NCBI RefSeq assembly: GCF_023716925.1
Contig: NZ_JAMQQG010000210.1
Location: forward strand, 1-64,000
Length of the DNA: 64,000 nt
Source of the DNA: Frankia sp. R82
GTDB lineage: Bacteria > Actinomycetota > Actinomycetes > Frankiales > Frankiaceae
Direction: 5' to 3'
Of this stretch, positions 18,301 to 27,071 are shown piece by piece. A program made the translations under genes and the position numbers. Under the pieces are notes generated by a model that was not told the DNA's origin, ran no database searches, and was given only the letters and a program-made list of their open reading frames with translations. Numbering within the stretch: the first letter of the stretch is position 1; each line of letters begins with the position of its first letter.

Positions 18301-18373
18301 CTCCTGACTTCGATTTTCGTATCCAGGATCCCTGGCCGGTATCGTAGCTGACTTTTTCATCAGAAGTCAGGAG
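18301..18373. promoter_or_regulatory. Shared operator: 11-bp inverted repeat over both ribosome-binding sites
   Basis: CTCCTGACTTC (18301-18311) and GAAGTCAGGAG (18363-18373) are perfect inverted repeats; a third half-site TGACTT is at 18349-18354, forming TGACTT-N9-AAGTCA with the right arm. Each outer arm ends in the AGGAG ribosome-binding sequence of the adjacent gene. Confidence 0.75.
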
Positions 18374-18378
18374 GTAGT

Positions 18379-18858
18379 ATGGACAACGTGGAATGGACAG
18401 ATATCGATCTTGACAACTGCTCCATCGCGAGAGCACTCGAGGTCGTGGGCTCGCGGTGGACCATCGTCGTCCTGCGCGAGGCGTTCAACGGCGTGCGCCG
18501 CTTCGAGGACTTCCACCAGCATCTGGGCATCTCACCGTCGGTCCTCAGCCAGCGCCTGCGGAGCATGACCAGCGACGGGCTACTCGATCGCGTGCCGTAC
18601 CGCGAGGAGGGCGACCGCGAACGCCACGAATACCACCCCTCCGCCAAGGCGTGGGACCTGTATCCCGTCGTTGTTGGGCTCATGCAGTGGGGCGACCGCT
18701 ACCTCGGCGACGGCGACGGCACCCCCGTCCAACTGATCGACACCAACTCCGGCAAACCGGTGATCGCCGCAGTCGTCCCGCACGACACCCCGACCTGCGC
18801 ACCGTCGGACATCACCGTGCAGCCCGGAGATGCCCTAAGGACCCTGCCAATCCGGTAG
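18379..18858 (+). CDS. HxlR family transcriptional regulator
   Basis: 159 residues. The HxlR Cys is in LDNCSIARALEVVGSRWT, followed by the winged helix (GVRRFEDFHQHLGISPSVLSQRLRSMTSDGLL) and wing. About 35 extra C-terminal residues (VQLIDTNSGKPVIAAVVPHDTPTC) contain a further Cys and resemble the C-terminal extension of some HxlR proteins. It is divergent from the enoyl-CoA hydratase gene and shares its operator. Confidence 0.93.
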   Translation: MDNVEWTDIDLDNCSIARALEVVGSRWTIVVLREAFNGVRRFEDFHQHLGISPSVLSQRLRSMTSDGLLDRVPYREEGDRERHEYHPSAKAWDLYPVVVGLMQWGDRYLGDGDGTPVQLIDTNSGKPVIAAVVPHDTPTCAPSDITVQPGDALRTLPIR

Positions 18859-19163
18859 ACCCGGCCCGAGCAGATGGCAGCCAGGCTCGGGTCACCCCGA
18901 ACGACTGCAGGCCCAGGCGACAGCGAGCCGCCCTTCACAGTGGGGTCCATAGAGCTGCGACCAGGGCGATCCTCAACCCTGCCAGGGCAGCGGCGCAGCG
19001 CTGCCCACCCCTGACCCGAGACCGCTGGCCTGGCCGGACGCCCGGGACGAGCGCTGTTCGCGACCGCTCAGCATCCGCCCGCACACCTGAAGTGTCCGAA
19101 TGGTGGCTATATTGTAGCTGCTTATATTCCTACCGTAGCTAGACGTATCACTGGAGCGCTGTC
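18859..19163. other. Intergenic region with A/T-rich promoter patch
   Basis: No gene is supported. Bases 19100-19145 are strongly A/T-rich with TATATTGTAGCTGC and TTATATTCCTACCGTAGC, an imperfect tandem pair, probably the promoter of the beta-propeller gene. GGAG lies 8 bases before the TTG start. Confidence 0.45.
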
Positions 19164-20654
19164 TTGTCGTACCAGGATCCGAGCTACTACTGGGGGTCCT
19201 CCCAGGGGGGCGTGCCGCCCACGCCCCCGGGCCAGCCACGTCGACGCCGCTGGCTCCGACCGTTGCCGCTTTCCCTCGCGGCACTCGGGGTTGTCGCGGT
19301 CGCCGTGTTGGCGACCATCCCGCTTTGGCCGCACCGTGGCGGCTCTGACCGGGTGCTGCCGACGTGGAGCAGCACGCTGCGCGCCATCGGCACGCCTCAG
19401 GCCGCCGGCCGGTCCGCCGTCTTCGATGTGCTCACCGACCAGGGAACGTTCGAACTGGTCAGCCTCGATCCGAAGAACGGCCGAGTGCGTTGGTCCGCAC
19501 CGGCGAGCCCGTCCGATATCGCACCGGGGGTGGTCATCAATCCGCTGGTGATCGATGGCGGCCGGACCGTTGTCTGGTTGGAACCGTCCGGCGACCTGTC
19601 ATCTGGCCACGTGTCGGTTGTCGCCGCTGACACGACGACCGGACAACGGCGCTGGCAGCTCGGGCCGAGCTGGACGGTGACCATGTATCCGAGAGCATGC
19701 GGGAACGACGTGGTCTGCGTGTCAGCGGTGATTGCAGGCAATGCCTACCGGGTGGCTGTGGACACCAGGACCGGAAACATCCGGAGCCAGACTCCGTTCG
19801 ACACCGATGCGCGGGAGATCGGCGAGGACCTGCTGCAGGTGGGAAATCAACTGACCGCCATCACACGCGACGGAAGGCAGGCATGGTCGAGAACCAGCTC
19901 CTCCGTCTTCGGCGGTCTTGACGTCGCCCCAGACTACGGCTGGGCTGTCTACCTTGACGATGATCGATATGTGGCGTCCCTGGGCTACACTCCGAGTCCG
20001 GAGACGCTTCAGGCCGCGCGCCAGGCAATGCCCTACGACGTCGATCTGTCAAAGAGCGGTGCCACCGCAGCCTTCAGCGCCGCGACCGGGAGAACTCTGT
20101 GGGTGCGGTCGGATGCCACCGTCTTCTGTGGTTCGCTGCAGTTCGATCCGGAGCATCCGGTGCGTTGCGTTCTCAAAGGAACCGCACATTCCGACGGCGA
20201 TCATCTGACCGCTTCCGATGCCGACGTGACATTGGAGGGCTTCGACCCGGCGAGCGGCACCACGACCTGGTCGTGGCATGCCGGCAACCTTCCCGGCCTG
20301 GTGACGGGTTCACCGTCCGGTGCACCCAGCAGCGACGTGCTGCGGGCTGACGACACCACCTACCTCGTGCGTTCGGGTGGCATCACAACGGTGCTCGATC
20401 TGGACCACGGCCCCGCCGATCGTTCGCCACCGGACGTCAACTGGTGCAGTTCCGACAACAGCGTGACGGTGAGTTTCACCATCGACACCCGCGACGATCT
20501 GCACACGTACGCCGCCTCGACCTGGTATCCCTGCACGGTCGCGGGAGCCGCCGGCGCACCGGTCAACACGCCGAGCTTCGCCGGCGCCCGGATCGGTGGG
20601 GACTACGTGTGGCAAGACCGAGACGGCCAGGTGCGAGGGGCCACGGTGTCCTGA
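19164..20654 (+). CDS. Membrane-anchored PQQ-like beta-propeller protein
   Basis: 496 residues. A short Pro/Arg cytoplasmic N-terminus precedes one membrane segment (about 31-52, LSLAALGVVAVAVLATIPL) and a large extracytoplasmic domain of repeated blades ending in motifs like NGRVRWSAP, TGQRRWQLG, TGRTLWVRS and SGTTTWSWH. These are PQQ-like repeats without a complete PQQ site. Such proteins act as scaffolds or sensors at the cell surface. TTG 19164 with GGAG upstream is the start. No partner gene is evident. Confidence 0.82.
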   Translation: MSYQDPSYYWGSSQGGVPPTPPGQPRRRRWLRPLPLSLAALGVVAVAVLATIPLWPHRGGSDRVLPTWSSTLRAIGTPQAAGRSAVFDVLTDQGTFELVSLDPKNGRVRWSAPASPSDIAPGVVINPLVIDGGRTVVWLEPSGDLSSGHVSVVAADTTTGQRRWQLGPSWTVTMYPRACGNDVVCVSAVIAGNAYRVAVDTRTGNIRSQTPFDTDAREIGEDLLQVGNQLTAITRDGRQAWSRTSSSVFGGLDVAPDYGWAVYLDDDRYVASLGYTPSPETLQAARQAMPYDVDLSKSGATAAFSAATGRTLWVRSDATVFCGSLQFDPEHPVRCVLKGTAHSDGDHLTASDADVTLEGFDPASGTTTWSWHAGNLPGLVTGSPSGAPSSDVLRADDTTYLVRSGGITTVLDLDHGPADRSPPDVNWCSSDNSVTVSFTIDTRDDLHTYAASTWYPCTVAGAAGAPVNTPSFAGARIGGDYVWQDRDGQVRGATVS

Positions 20655-20684
20655 CTCCCGTTGTCATCCGGCGGCCCGTCAGCC

Positions 20685-20862
20685 CACGGAGAAGCTCACC
20701 GCGCGGTACGACGCGGTGAGCTTCGACCGTGTCCCTGCCCTCATCGACTGGGGTGGCCTGCCCGAGGACCGGGTCCGCGAGTCGCTGCGGCGCCTCGGTA
20801 CGGAGATCGCCCCCGCCCTGCGCAGTCACGTCGCGCACCGAAGCACCGCTGCCGCCCGATGA
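20685..20862 (+). pseudogene. LLM-type oxidoreductase, C-terminal fragment
   Basis: The frame reads ALIDWGGLPEDRVRESLRRLGTEIAPALR and stops, the usual end of a bacterial luciferase-like (LLM) F420/FMN oxidoreductase. Nothing upstream belongs to the family. Two LLM genes elsewhere in the window (58202, 62686) do not carry this exact tail. Confidence 0.6.
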
Positions 20863-20891
20863 CTCGCAGGCGGTCGTCCGCTATCAGCCCA

Positions 20892-21887
20892 CTACCAGGC
20901 GAAGTGTTCGGGGGCCGTCCGGTAGCCCGGGAAGATCTCGTCGAGGCGGGCGAGCGCCTTGTCGTCCAGCTGGACGTCGAGCGCCCGGACGGCGTCGTCG
21001 AGGTGCTGTTGGACGCGCGGGCCGACGATCGGCGCGGTGACCGCCGGCTGGTGCAGCAGCCAGGCGAGCGCCACGTCGCCAGGCTCGTGGCCGAGCTCGG
21101 CGGCGAAGTCCTCGTACGCCTCGAGCTGGGGGCGCTTGGCAGCCAGGGTCTGCGCCGCCCGGCCCTCGAGGCGCCGCTTGCCGTCGCGCTCCTTGCGCAG
21201 CACACCGCCGAGCAGCCCGCCCTGCAGCGGCGACCACGGGAGCAGGCCCACGCCGTAGTGCGCGGCGGCGGGCAGCACCTCCAGCTCAATCTCCCGGGTG
21301 AGCAGGTTGTAGATCGGCTGCTCGCTGACCAGGCCGAACGTGCTGCGCTTCGCCGCGGCGGCCTGCGCCTGGGCGATGTGCCAGCCCGCGAAGTTGCTGC
21401 TTCCGACGTAGAGGATCTTGCCGGCCGTGACGGCGACGTCGATGGCCTGCCAGATCTCGTCCCACGGGGTTGCGCGGTCGACGTGGTGGAACTGGTAGAG
21501 GTCGATGTACTCGGTCTGCAGCCGGGCCAGGCTCGCGTCCAGGGCGCGGCGGATGTTGAGTGCCGACAGCCTGCCCTCGTTGGGCCACTCCCCCATGGCA
21601 CCGAAGACCTTGGTGGCGAGCACCGTGCGCTCCCGGCGCCCGCCGCCCTGCGCGAACCAGCGACCGATGATCGACTCGGTGTAGCCCCGGCCCTCACCCT
21701 GGCCCGAGGTGCCGGCCGAGCGCAGACCGTAGGCGTTGGCCGTGTCGAAGAAGTTGATGCCGTACCCGTGCGCCGAATCCATGATCTTGTGGGCATCGGC
21801 CTCGCTGGTCAGCGGGCCGAAGTTCATCGTGCCCAGACACAGACGCGAGACGGACAGACCGGAACGGCCGAGTTGGGTGAACTGCAT
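20892..21887 (-). CDS. Aldo/keto reductase
   Basis: 331 residues, full-length (beta/alpha)8 AKR. The catalytic tetrad is visible: Asp48 and Tyr53 in FFDTANAYG, Lys93 in ATKVFG, His134 in YQFHHVD. The NADPH-binding end reads APIVGPRVQQHLDDAVRALD. It resembles YajO/AKR11-type general reductases acting on carbonyls. A large antisense open frame over the gene is a GC-rich artefact. Confidence 0.94.
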   Translation of the reverse strand: MQFTQLGRSGLSVSRLCLGTMNFGPLTSEADAHKIMDSAHGYGINFFDTANAYGLRSAGTSGQGEGRGYTESIIGRWFAQGGGRRERTVLATKVFGAMGEWPNEGRLSALNIRRALDASLARLQTEYIDLYQFHHVDRATPWDEIWQAIDVAVTAGKILYVGSSNFAGWHIAQAQAAAAKRSTFGLVSEQPIYNLLTREIELEVLPAAAHYGVGLLPWSPLQGGLLGGVLRKERDGKRRLEGRAAQTLAAKRPQLEAYEDFAAELGHEPGDVALAWLLHQPAVTAPIVGPRVQQHLDDAVRALDVQLDDKALARLDEIFPGYRTAPEHFAW

Positions 21888-21981
21888 CCTGGACGACGTC
21901 CTCTCCGATGAGGGATCAGTCGGCGCCAGGGTTGGACCGGCGCCACACCGTCCCAGTCTTCACCTTCGAGCGCACTCCAGG

Positions 21982-22656
21982 TCAAGCCCGCGCGGAACGC
22001 GCGAGGCGGAAGCCCACATCGTCGACCTGGAAGTCCGGATGGGCCCGACGACGCACGGATGCCCGGCAGCTCCAGTGCTCGTCGAACCAGCCGCCGCCCC
22101 GCAGCACCTTGTACTCGCCGTAGACCTCGGTGTCATAGGTGTCCCAGCACCAGTCCCAGACGTTGCCGAGCATGTCGTACAGGCCCCACGGGTTCGGCGC
22201 CCGGCCGCCCACCTCGTGCGGGTGCTCCCCCGAGTTGCCGCGATACCAGGCGATCTCCTCGAGCGGCCCGTATCTCGGGCCGGCTGTACCGGCGCGGCAG
22301 GCCCGTTCCCACTCGGCCTCGGTGGGCAGCCGGTATCCCTCGGCGGCAGCGTCCCACTCGACCTGGCCCTCGCCCGCGCCGGCCCGGTAGGCGGGAGTCA
22401 GCCCTTCCTGGCGCGACAGCGCGTTGCAGAACCGGACCGCGTCCCGCCAGGAGACGCTTTCCACCGGCAGCCGACCGCCCCGGACCGCGCTCGGCCAGCC
22501 ACCGGTGACCTGTGCATACAGCTCCTGCGTCACCGGAAACGCGCCAAGGCGAAACGCCGCGACCTCGACCGGCCACGTTCGCCGCGTCCGCCGATCCGAC
22601 AGCGTCACCCGCCCGCTCGGAATCGCCACCAGGAGGCTTTCCGCATCCGCACTCAC
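21982..22656 (-). CDS. FGE-sulfatase (SUMF1) domain protein
   Basis: 224 residues. The fold signature is complete: FPVTQELYAQVTG, PVESVSWRDAVRFCNALS, YRLPTEAEWERACRAG, NPWGLYDMLGNVWDWCWD, VLRGGGWFDEHWSCRASVRR and VGFRLAR. Formylglycine-generating enzymes need two Cys in the GGS-x-x-C-x5-C stretch; here only WSC remains and the first position is Phe/Asp. It is thus more likely a related FGE-like enzyme (EgtB-family end domain or substrate adaptor) than a true sulfatase activator. GTG 22656 is the start. No sulfatase is nearby. Confidence 0.85.
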   Translation of the reverse strand: MSADAESLLVAIPSGRVTLSDRRTRRTWPVEVAAFRLGAFPVTQELYAQVTGGWPSAVRGGRLPVESVSWRDAVRFCNALSRQEGLTPAYRAGAGEGQVEWDAAAEGYRLPTEAEWERACRAGTAGPRYGPLEEIAWYRGNSGEHPHEVGGRAPNPWGLYDMLGNVWDWCWDTYDTEVYGEYKVLRGGGWFDEHWSCRASVRRRAHPDFQVDDVGFRLARSARA

Positions 22657-23145
22657 AACGAGTCGATTTCACCTGCAGTCAACAGCGCTTCCCGGCACAC
22701 CAGCTCCGCGCACCGGCGATGGTCTGCTCAGATTATCTTGCCTGTTCTGGTTTCCCCAGCACGGCACCATCCCGGCGTGCCCGTCACCATGCGCCCGATC
22801 ACCGGCCCCGGGCGTGCCCGGACCGGTGATCGGGCGGCGTCACCATCCCCCTGGCTGTCCACCGGACCGACGCCGGGCGGCACCTCGGTTGGATCGAGCG
22901 TGAAGGCCTCGTCCTCACCGTGAACGGCGGTACCCCGATCACGGTGAGGACCGCCGGGTTGTCGATGCCCTGGTCGTCACGATGACCTGTACGCCCTGAC
23001 CGAGGACCGGTCCGGCGACCGAACACGCCGTCCACCTTCATGGCACGCGCCCCGGCAGGGTAGCCGGCTGGCGCATGGCCTGCGGGCGACAGCACTCCCG
23101 CCGGCGCCCGCATCGCGGGACCAGTCGCGATCGAGCGGCTCCGTA
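22657..23145. other. Gap with weak coding remnant
   Basis: About 490 bases. On the plus strand near 22838-22980 a frame gives HLGWIEREGLVLTVNGGTP, which looks protein-like but has no start and meets a TGA at 22983. I do not recognise the family. The rest shows no coding sense. Confidence 0.35.
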
Positions 23146-24006
23146 CTACCCGCCGGAGCCGGTGCCGGCCGGCTGGGGTGCGTTCTGGGAGTCGAGGACG
23201 CGGAGCAGGTCGAGCGCCGCCGCGGCCGGGCTCCCCGGCTCGGCCGTGTAGACGACGAGCCGCTGGTCGGCCTCGGGCAGATGCAGCACGTCGCAGTCGA
23301 CCTCCACCAGCCCGACAGTGGGATGGGCGATCCGCTTACGCGCGCTGCGGCGCTGGCCGGCGCCTCGCTGCTGCCAGCGCCGCTCGAAGTCCGGGCTGAT
23401 CCGGCGCAGGTCGGCGATCAGGGTGCGGACACCCATGTCCTCGGGGTAACGGGCCGCAGCGACGCGCAGGTCAGCCACGATCTGGTCGGCCCACGCGTCC
23501 TCTTCCTCCGGTGCGCGGACCAACCGGCCGGGCGGACCGGTGAACCGCCACCAGGCCACGTTACGGTGCCCGGGTGGCCAGGCCGTGAAGTCGCCGAGCA
23601 GGGCCGCCGCGAGCGGATTCCACGCGATGGTCTCGCCCTTCGCGTCGCACAGGATCGCCGGATCGGACAGTCGGCCGATCAGTCGCAGAACACTGGGTCG
23701 AACGGTGCCGTCTATGCGGCCGGCACGCGGCGGATGGGTGCCCGCCAGGTCGAACAGATGGTCGCGTTCGTCCCCGTCGAGGCGCAGCGCCCGGCCGAGC
23801 GCGGTCAGCACCGACCCGGACGGACGCGGGCCGCGGCCCTGTTCGAGCCGGACCAGGTAGTCGGGCGAGATGCCGGCAAGCAGCGCCACCTCCTCCCGCC
23901 GCAGCCCAGGGGTGCGTCGGCGTGGTCCCTGGGGCAGCCCGACCTCGTCCGGGGTGAGCCGGGCGCGCCACGTCCTGAGCATGGCTGCGAGTTCGGCGCG
24001 GTCCAT
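23146..24006 (-). CDS. XRE/MmyB-type transcriptional regulator
   Basis: 286 residues. N-terminal XRE HTH with the family signature GLRREEVALLAGISPDYLVRLEQGRGPRPS, followed by the MmyB-like (PF17765) ligand-binding domain with DAKGETIAWNPLAAALLGDF and a C-terminal HPTVGLVEVDCDVLHLPEADQRLVVYTA. ATG 24006 starts at MDRAELAAML. It is divergent from an SDR gene 115 bases away, the usual arrangement for this family, which represses the neighbouring dehydrogenase. Confidence 0.93.
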   Translation of the reverse strand: MDRAELAAMLRTWRARLTPDEVGLPQGPRRRTPGLRREEVALLAGISPDYLVRLEQGRGPRPSGSVLTALGRALRLDGDERDHLFDLAGTHPPRAGRIDGTVRPSVLRLIGRLSDPAILCDAKGETIAWNPLAAALLGDFTAWPPGHRNVAWWRFTGPPGRLVRAPEEEDAWADQIVADLRVAAARYPEDMGVRTLIADLRRISPDFERRWQQRGAGQRRSARKRIAHPTVGLVEVDCDVLHLPEADQRLVVYTAEPGSPAAAALDLLRVLDSQNAPQPAGTGSGG

Positions 24007-24053
24007 GGTTTCCAGAATGCACCCCACCCTCAGGTCTTCCCGCAACCCGGCTG

Positions 24054-24074
24054 CCTGGGATCGTCCGTCCCAGG
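24054..24074. promoter_or_regulatory. Candidate MmyB-type operator
   Basis: CCTGGGA-N7-TCCCAGG is a perfect 7-bp inverted repeat midway between the divergent regulator and SDR genes. Confidence 0.6.
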
Positions 24075-24121
24075 TTGAACGGTCCCTGGCCGGGTTCCGC
24101 TCCCTGCCACACAGTGAACCC

Positions 24122-24835
24122 ATGACCGACATCGTTCTGATCACCGGGGCCAACAAGGGACTGGGCTATGAGACGGCGCGCCGGCTCGGTGAGGCGGGGG
24201 CCACGGTCCTGCTCGGCGCGCGTGACCCCGAGCGCGGCCGGGCGGCTGTGGCCACGCTCGCCGCGGCCGGCATCGACGTTCGCCTCGTCGCCGTCGACGT
24301 AGGCTCCGACGAGGCTGTCGAAAAGGCTGCAGCCGAGATCGATGCCGAATTCGGCCGTCTCGACGTACTCGTGAACAACGCCGGGATCATCGGGGCGCGG
24401 GTCCCGGTTCCCGAGGTTCGGCCGGAGGACTTCCGGTCCTGCTACGAGACGAACGTGTTCGGCCCGGTGCGGGTGACGCAGGCCTTCCTTCCGCTGCTCG
24501 CACGATCGGAACTCCCCCGGATCGTGATGGTGTCCAGCGGAATGGGCTCCCTGACCGTTACCACCGACCCGCAGCGGTTGGAGTCGAGCATCCACAGTCT
24601 GGTCTATCCGTCCTCGAAGTCCGCACTGAACATGATCACCACCCAGTACGCGAAGGTCCTTCCCGCGATGAAGGTGAATGCGGCCGACCCTGGTTACACG
24701 GCGACCGATCTCAACGGCCGTTCGGGACACCAGACCGTCGAGGAGGGCGCGGAGATCATTGTGCGGCTCGCGACGCTGGGGGCGGACGGGCCGACCGGCG
24801 GCTTCTTCGACCGCCACGGGCGCGTCCCCTGGTAG
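24122..24835 (+). CDS. Short-chain dehydrogenase/reductase
   Basis: 237 residues. TGANKGLGYETARRL is the nucleotide loop, LVNNAGI the NNAG motif, MVSSGMGS carries the catalytic Ser, and YPSSKSALN holds the active Tyr and Lys (YxxxK). PGYTATDLNG is the flexible lid. The charge pattern (GARDPER) suggests NADP(H). It is probably controlled by the divergent MmyB regulator. Its 3' end runs straight into a TetR remnant on the other strand. Confidence 0.94.
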   Translation: MTDIVLITGANKGLGYETARRLGEAGATVLLGARDPERGRAAVATLAAAGIDVRLVAVDVGSDEAVEKAAAEIDAEFGRLDVLVNNAGIIGARVPVPEVRPEDFRSCYETNVFGPVRVTQAFLPLLARSELPRIVMVSSGMGSLTVTTDPQRLESSIHSLVYPSSKSALNMITTQYAKVLPAMKVNAADPGYTATDLNGRSGHQTVEEGAEIIVRLATLGADGPTGGFFDRHGRVPW

Positions 24836-25050
24836 ACCAGCTGACGCAGCCGCGCCCAGGACGGCTCGCCGATGTCGAGTTCCCTGAGGCCGGCCAGAAA
24901 CTGGTCGCTGGCACAGGTGAAGGCCACCTCGACCAGCTCGGTTCTGGTGCGGAAGCAGTACTGCACCTGGGCCGACGACGCTCCTGCCGCGGCAGCCACC
25001 GGTGGCCGGCGATGCGGCCGATCGACCACCTGGGTGGCACCCGCCCGCCC
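24836..25050 (-). pseudogene. TetR regulator fragment
   Basis: A minus-strand frame gives AAAAGASSAQVQYCFRTRTELVEVAFTCASDQF, the recognition helix and helix 4 of a TetR protein, then sense ends at the SDR stop. Upstream, helix 1 is scrambled across frames. No start and no ligand domain remain. Confidence 0.6.
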
Positions 25051-25165
25051 ACGCCGCACGTACCGCGGCGGCCGATGGCCGCCGATGGCCGACGGCCGGC
25101 GCGAGTACTGGTCCCGGCGGCCATGCCGAGTTCCGCCCGACATGGCCGCGCGGGCCGCACGGCGG

Positions 25166-26203
25166 CTAGGGCGTGACCGTCAGCTGAGTGCTGACGCTGG
25201 TGCCGTTGGCCGTCGCGGTGAAGGTGACGGTCTTCGTGGTGCTGACCCGCCTCGCGGTTGTGACGTTGACCGTGAGGTTGGCGGCCCCGGCCGGAATGAC
25301 GATCTGCGACGGAACTCTGGCGACCTGCGGGTTGTTGGAGCTGAGAGTGACCGTCGTCCCGCCCGCCAGCGCGCCGCTACTCAGGACCGGGAGCAGCTTG
25401 GCCGTGTTGCCGAGGCTGTTACCGGCCTTGACCGTCGTCGGCAAGGCAGTCAGACCGATCAATGTCGGCTGCACCTCGCCGCTGCTCCCGACGTCGCGCA
25501 CCTGCAGATACATGGATGTCGGCGTGGAGCCGTTCGTGTCAACGGGGGCGGTGAGGGCACCCGTCTCGACATTCAGCATTTTCGGGCTACTGGTGCCCGT
25601 GGCGAGACGGAAACGTGCGTCCGGATACCCACCGTCGGCGGTGGAGAACTGGATGCTGTACCAGCCTCCGGTGGGAACGCTGCCGTTGAACTCGCCCGGA
25701 TACAGGTTGGCTCCGGCAGTCCACCAGAACTGCTCCGCCTCGCTCAGCGTGACGGTCGGGGTGGCGTCACTCACCGCGGGGAAGTCGCGTTCGATCTGGG
25801 CCACCCGTTCACCCGGCAGCCCGGTGGCCGAATTCACCCCGTAGAAGCGGAAGGTGGCATGCACCGGCTCCGGTGACTGGTAGCCGAAGGCGAAGGAGCT
25901 GATCAGATGGCTGCCACTGAACGGAACGTCATCGGCGAGCTCGGTGTCGCCTTCGGCGTAGTAGGTCGGGTAGGTGGGCGTACCAAGACTGATATTGCTG
26001 TAGAACTGGGTCTCCTCGGCGGCCTGGCCGACACCTGCGGACATCGCCAGTACCAGCGCCGCGGAGCTGCCGACGACCAGCTTGCGCAGCCCGTTGCGCC
26101 TGGCGTGGGTGCGCCGTTTCGTGGTGGTGGCTCCCTCGGCCGAGCCTAGCGGCGCGACGGCCGAAGTCGGCAGTGCCCGGGAGGTGCGGCGGTGTTTTCT
26201 CAT
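25166..26203 (-). CDS. Secreted Ig-like domain protein, ECF regulon member
   Basis: 345 residues. A basic N-terminus is followed by a signal sequence (KLVVGSSAALVLAMSAGVGQA, cut likely after AQA/A near residue 62). Residues 70-230 form an all-beta domain (SGSHLISSFAFGYQSPEPVHATFRFYG). The last 90 residues are Ig-like: LTALPTTVKAGNS, VTLSSNNPQVARVPSQIVIPAGAA, VTFTATANGTSVSTQLTVTP. Function unknown; probably surface-exposed. An ECF promoter (26213-26237) places the transcription start at or within a few bases of ATG 26203, so the mRNA may be leaderless. The open frame extends further upstream to 27082 without coding sense. Confidence 0.8.
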   Translation of the reverse strand: MRKHRRTSRALPTSAVAPLGSAEGATTTKRRTHARRNGLRKLVVGSSAALVLAMSAGVGQAAEETQFYSNISLGTPTYPTYYAEGDTELADDVPFSGSHLISSFAFGYQSPEPVHATFRFYGVNSATGLPGERVAQIERDFPAVSDATPTVTLSEAEQFWWTAGANLYPGEFNGSVPTGGWYSIQFSTADGGYPDARFRLATGTSSPKMLNVETGALTAPVDTNGSTPTSMYLQVRDVGSSGEVQPTLIGLTALPTTVKAGNSLGNTAKLLPVLSSGALAGGTTVTLSSNNPQVARVPSQIVIPAGAANLTVNVTTARRVSTTKTVTFTATANGTSVSTQLTVTP

Positions 26204-26212
26204 GCCCTCCGA

Positions 26213-26237
26213 TACGACCCCGGTCTCGATCCGGTTC
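26213..26237 (-). promoter_or_regulatory. ECF-type promoter of the secreted protein gene
   Basis: On the minus strand GTTGAACCG (GAACC core at 26233-26237), 16 bases, then CGTA (26213-26216). The same -35 and -10 words occur before the lipoprotein and sigma genes. Confidence 0.7.
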
Positions 26238-26415
26238 AACGTCCGACTGTCTGAAACGGCGCTACCTGGGCTGCCAGGGACAACTACCAGCGTCGCAATT
26301 CGTTGATGCGCCGGCAGTATGCCGTGGAGCCCCGGACGGTGCCCGGGGCCCTCGACCTGCCAAGAACTACTCGGCATCGTGGGAATACTTGGAACCTTCG
26401 TCGGAAGGTACTGGG

Positions 26416-26961
26416 TCAGCCGCCTTCGATTGAATTGCCGTCGGGTCCGACGACGAACCATTTGCCACCGAACTTGTCGATTCCCTGCCCCATGACGGCC
26501 CCGGCCGTGGTGTCCTTGGCGAAGCGGTACAACGGATGGCCGTGGTAGGTCGCCTGAAGCGTGCCGTCCGCTCGGGTGGTCGTGCCGATCTCGCTCGACG
26601 TGACCCCGGTACCGGCTTCCGGCGCCTGGGACACGACGTAGGGCGGCCATGCCTTCGCGCAGTTCTCCGAACACATGGAGGTGGCGCCCTGGTCGGCTCC
26701 GAACAGGTAGAGCGTCCGACCACCGCCGTCGACCAGGATCGGGCCGAACCGGCTGGTGCTGACGTCCAGCGTGGCGACCGGTCCGGAGGTGGTCGCGCCG
26801 CCGCTGGTCGGGGTGCTGGTCGGCGACGTTGCCGGAGCCGATGAGGTCGTCGCGGCCGTCGTGCCGCCCGCGGCGGTGGCCGACTCCCCGTCGCTGCCGC
26901 AGGCCACCAGGACGAGGCCTGTCGCGCCAAGGGACAGAACCATCGCGGCGATCTTCTTCAT
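26416..26961 (-). CDS. COG4315-type lipoprotein
   Basis: 181 residues from ATG 26961, which follows GGAG. Lipoprotein signal MKKIAAMVLSLGATGLVLVAC with lipobox LVAC. A Ser/Thr/Ala/Pro linker follows, then two 'secreted repeat' units: ILVDGGGRTLYLFGADQG-SMCSENCAKAWPP and YHGHPLYRFAKDTTAGAVMGQGI. The repeat holds two Cys spaced CSENC. Its biochemical function is unknown. Its promoter shares the -35/-10 words of the adjacent ECF sigma gene, so it is probably in that regulon. Confidence 0.9.
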   Translation of the reverse strand: MKKIAAMVLSLGATGLVLVACGSDGESATAAGGTTAATTSSAPATSPTSTPTSGGATTSGPVATLDVSTSRFGPILVDGGGRTLYLFGADQGATSMCSENCAKAWPPYVVSQAPEAGTGVTSSEIGTTTRADGTLQATYHGHPLYRFAKDTTAGAVMGQGIDKFGGKWFVVGPDGNSIEGG

Positions 26962-27045
26962 GCGGTCTCCCGATTCGGCCGCCGGCACCGCGGACAGGGC
27001 GTCCGCTGCCAGGCGGCATTCGCGTGCCGATTCGTCCCGTAGCTC

Positions 27046-27071
27046 TACGAGCCCGCGCCCCGAATCGGTTC
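27046..27071 (-). promoter_or_regulatory. ECF-type promoter of the lipoprotein gene
   Basis: Minus strand GTTGAACCG (core 27067-27071), 17 bases, CGTA (27046-27049). The predicted leader is about 78 bases. Confidence 0.7.

Noticed and set aside
20661-21911. 416-codon plus-strand frame over the aldo/keto reductase
   Set aside because: The minus strand carries a complete AKR with all catalytic residues; the plus frame is its mirror.
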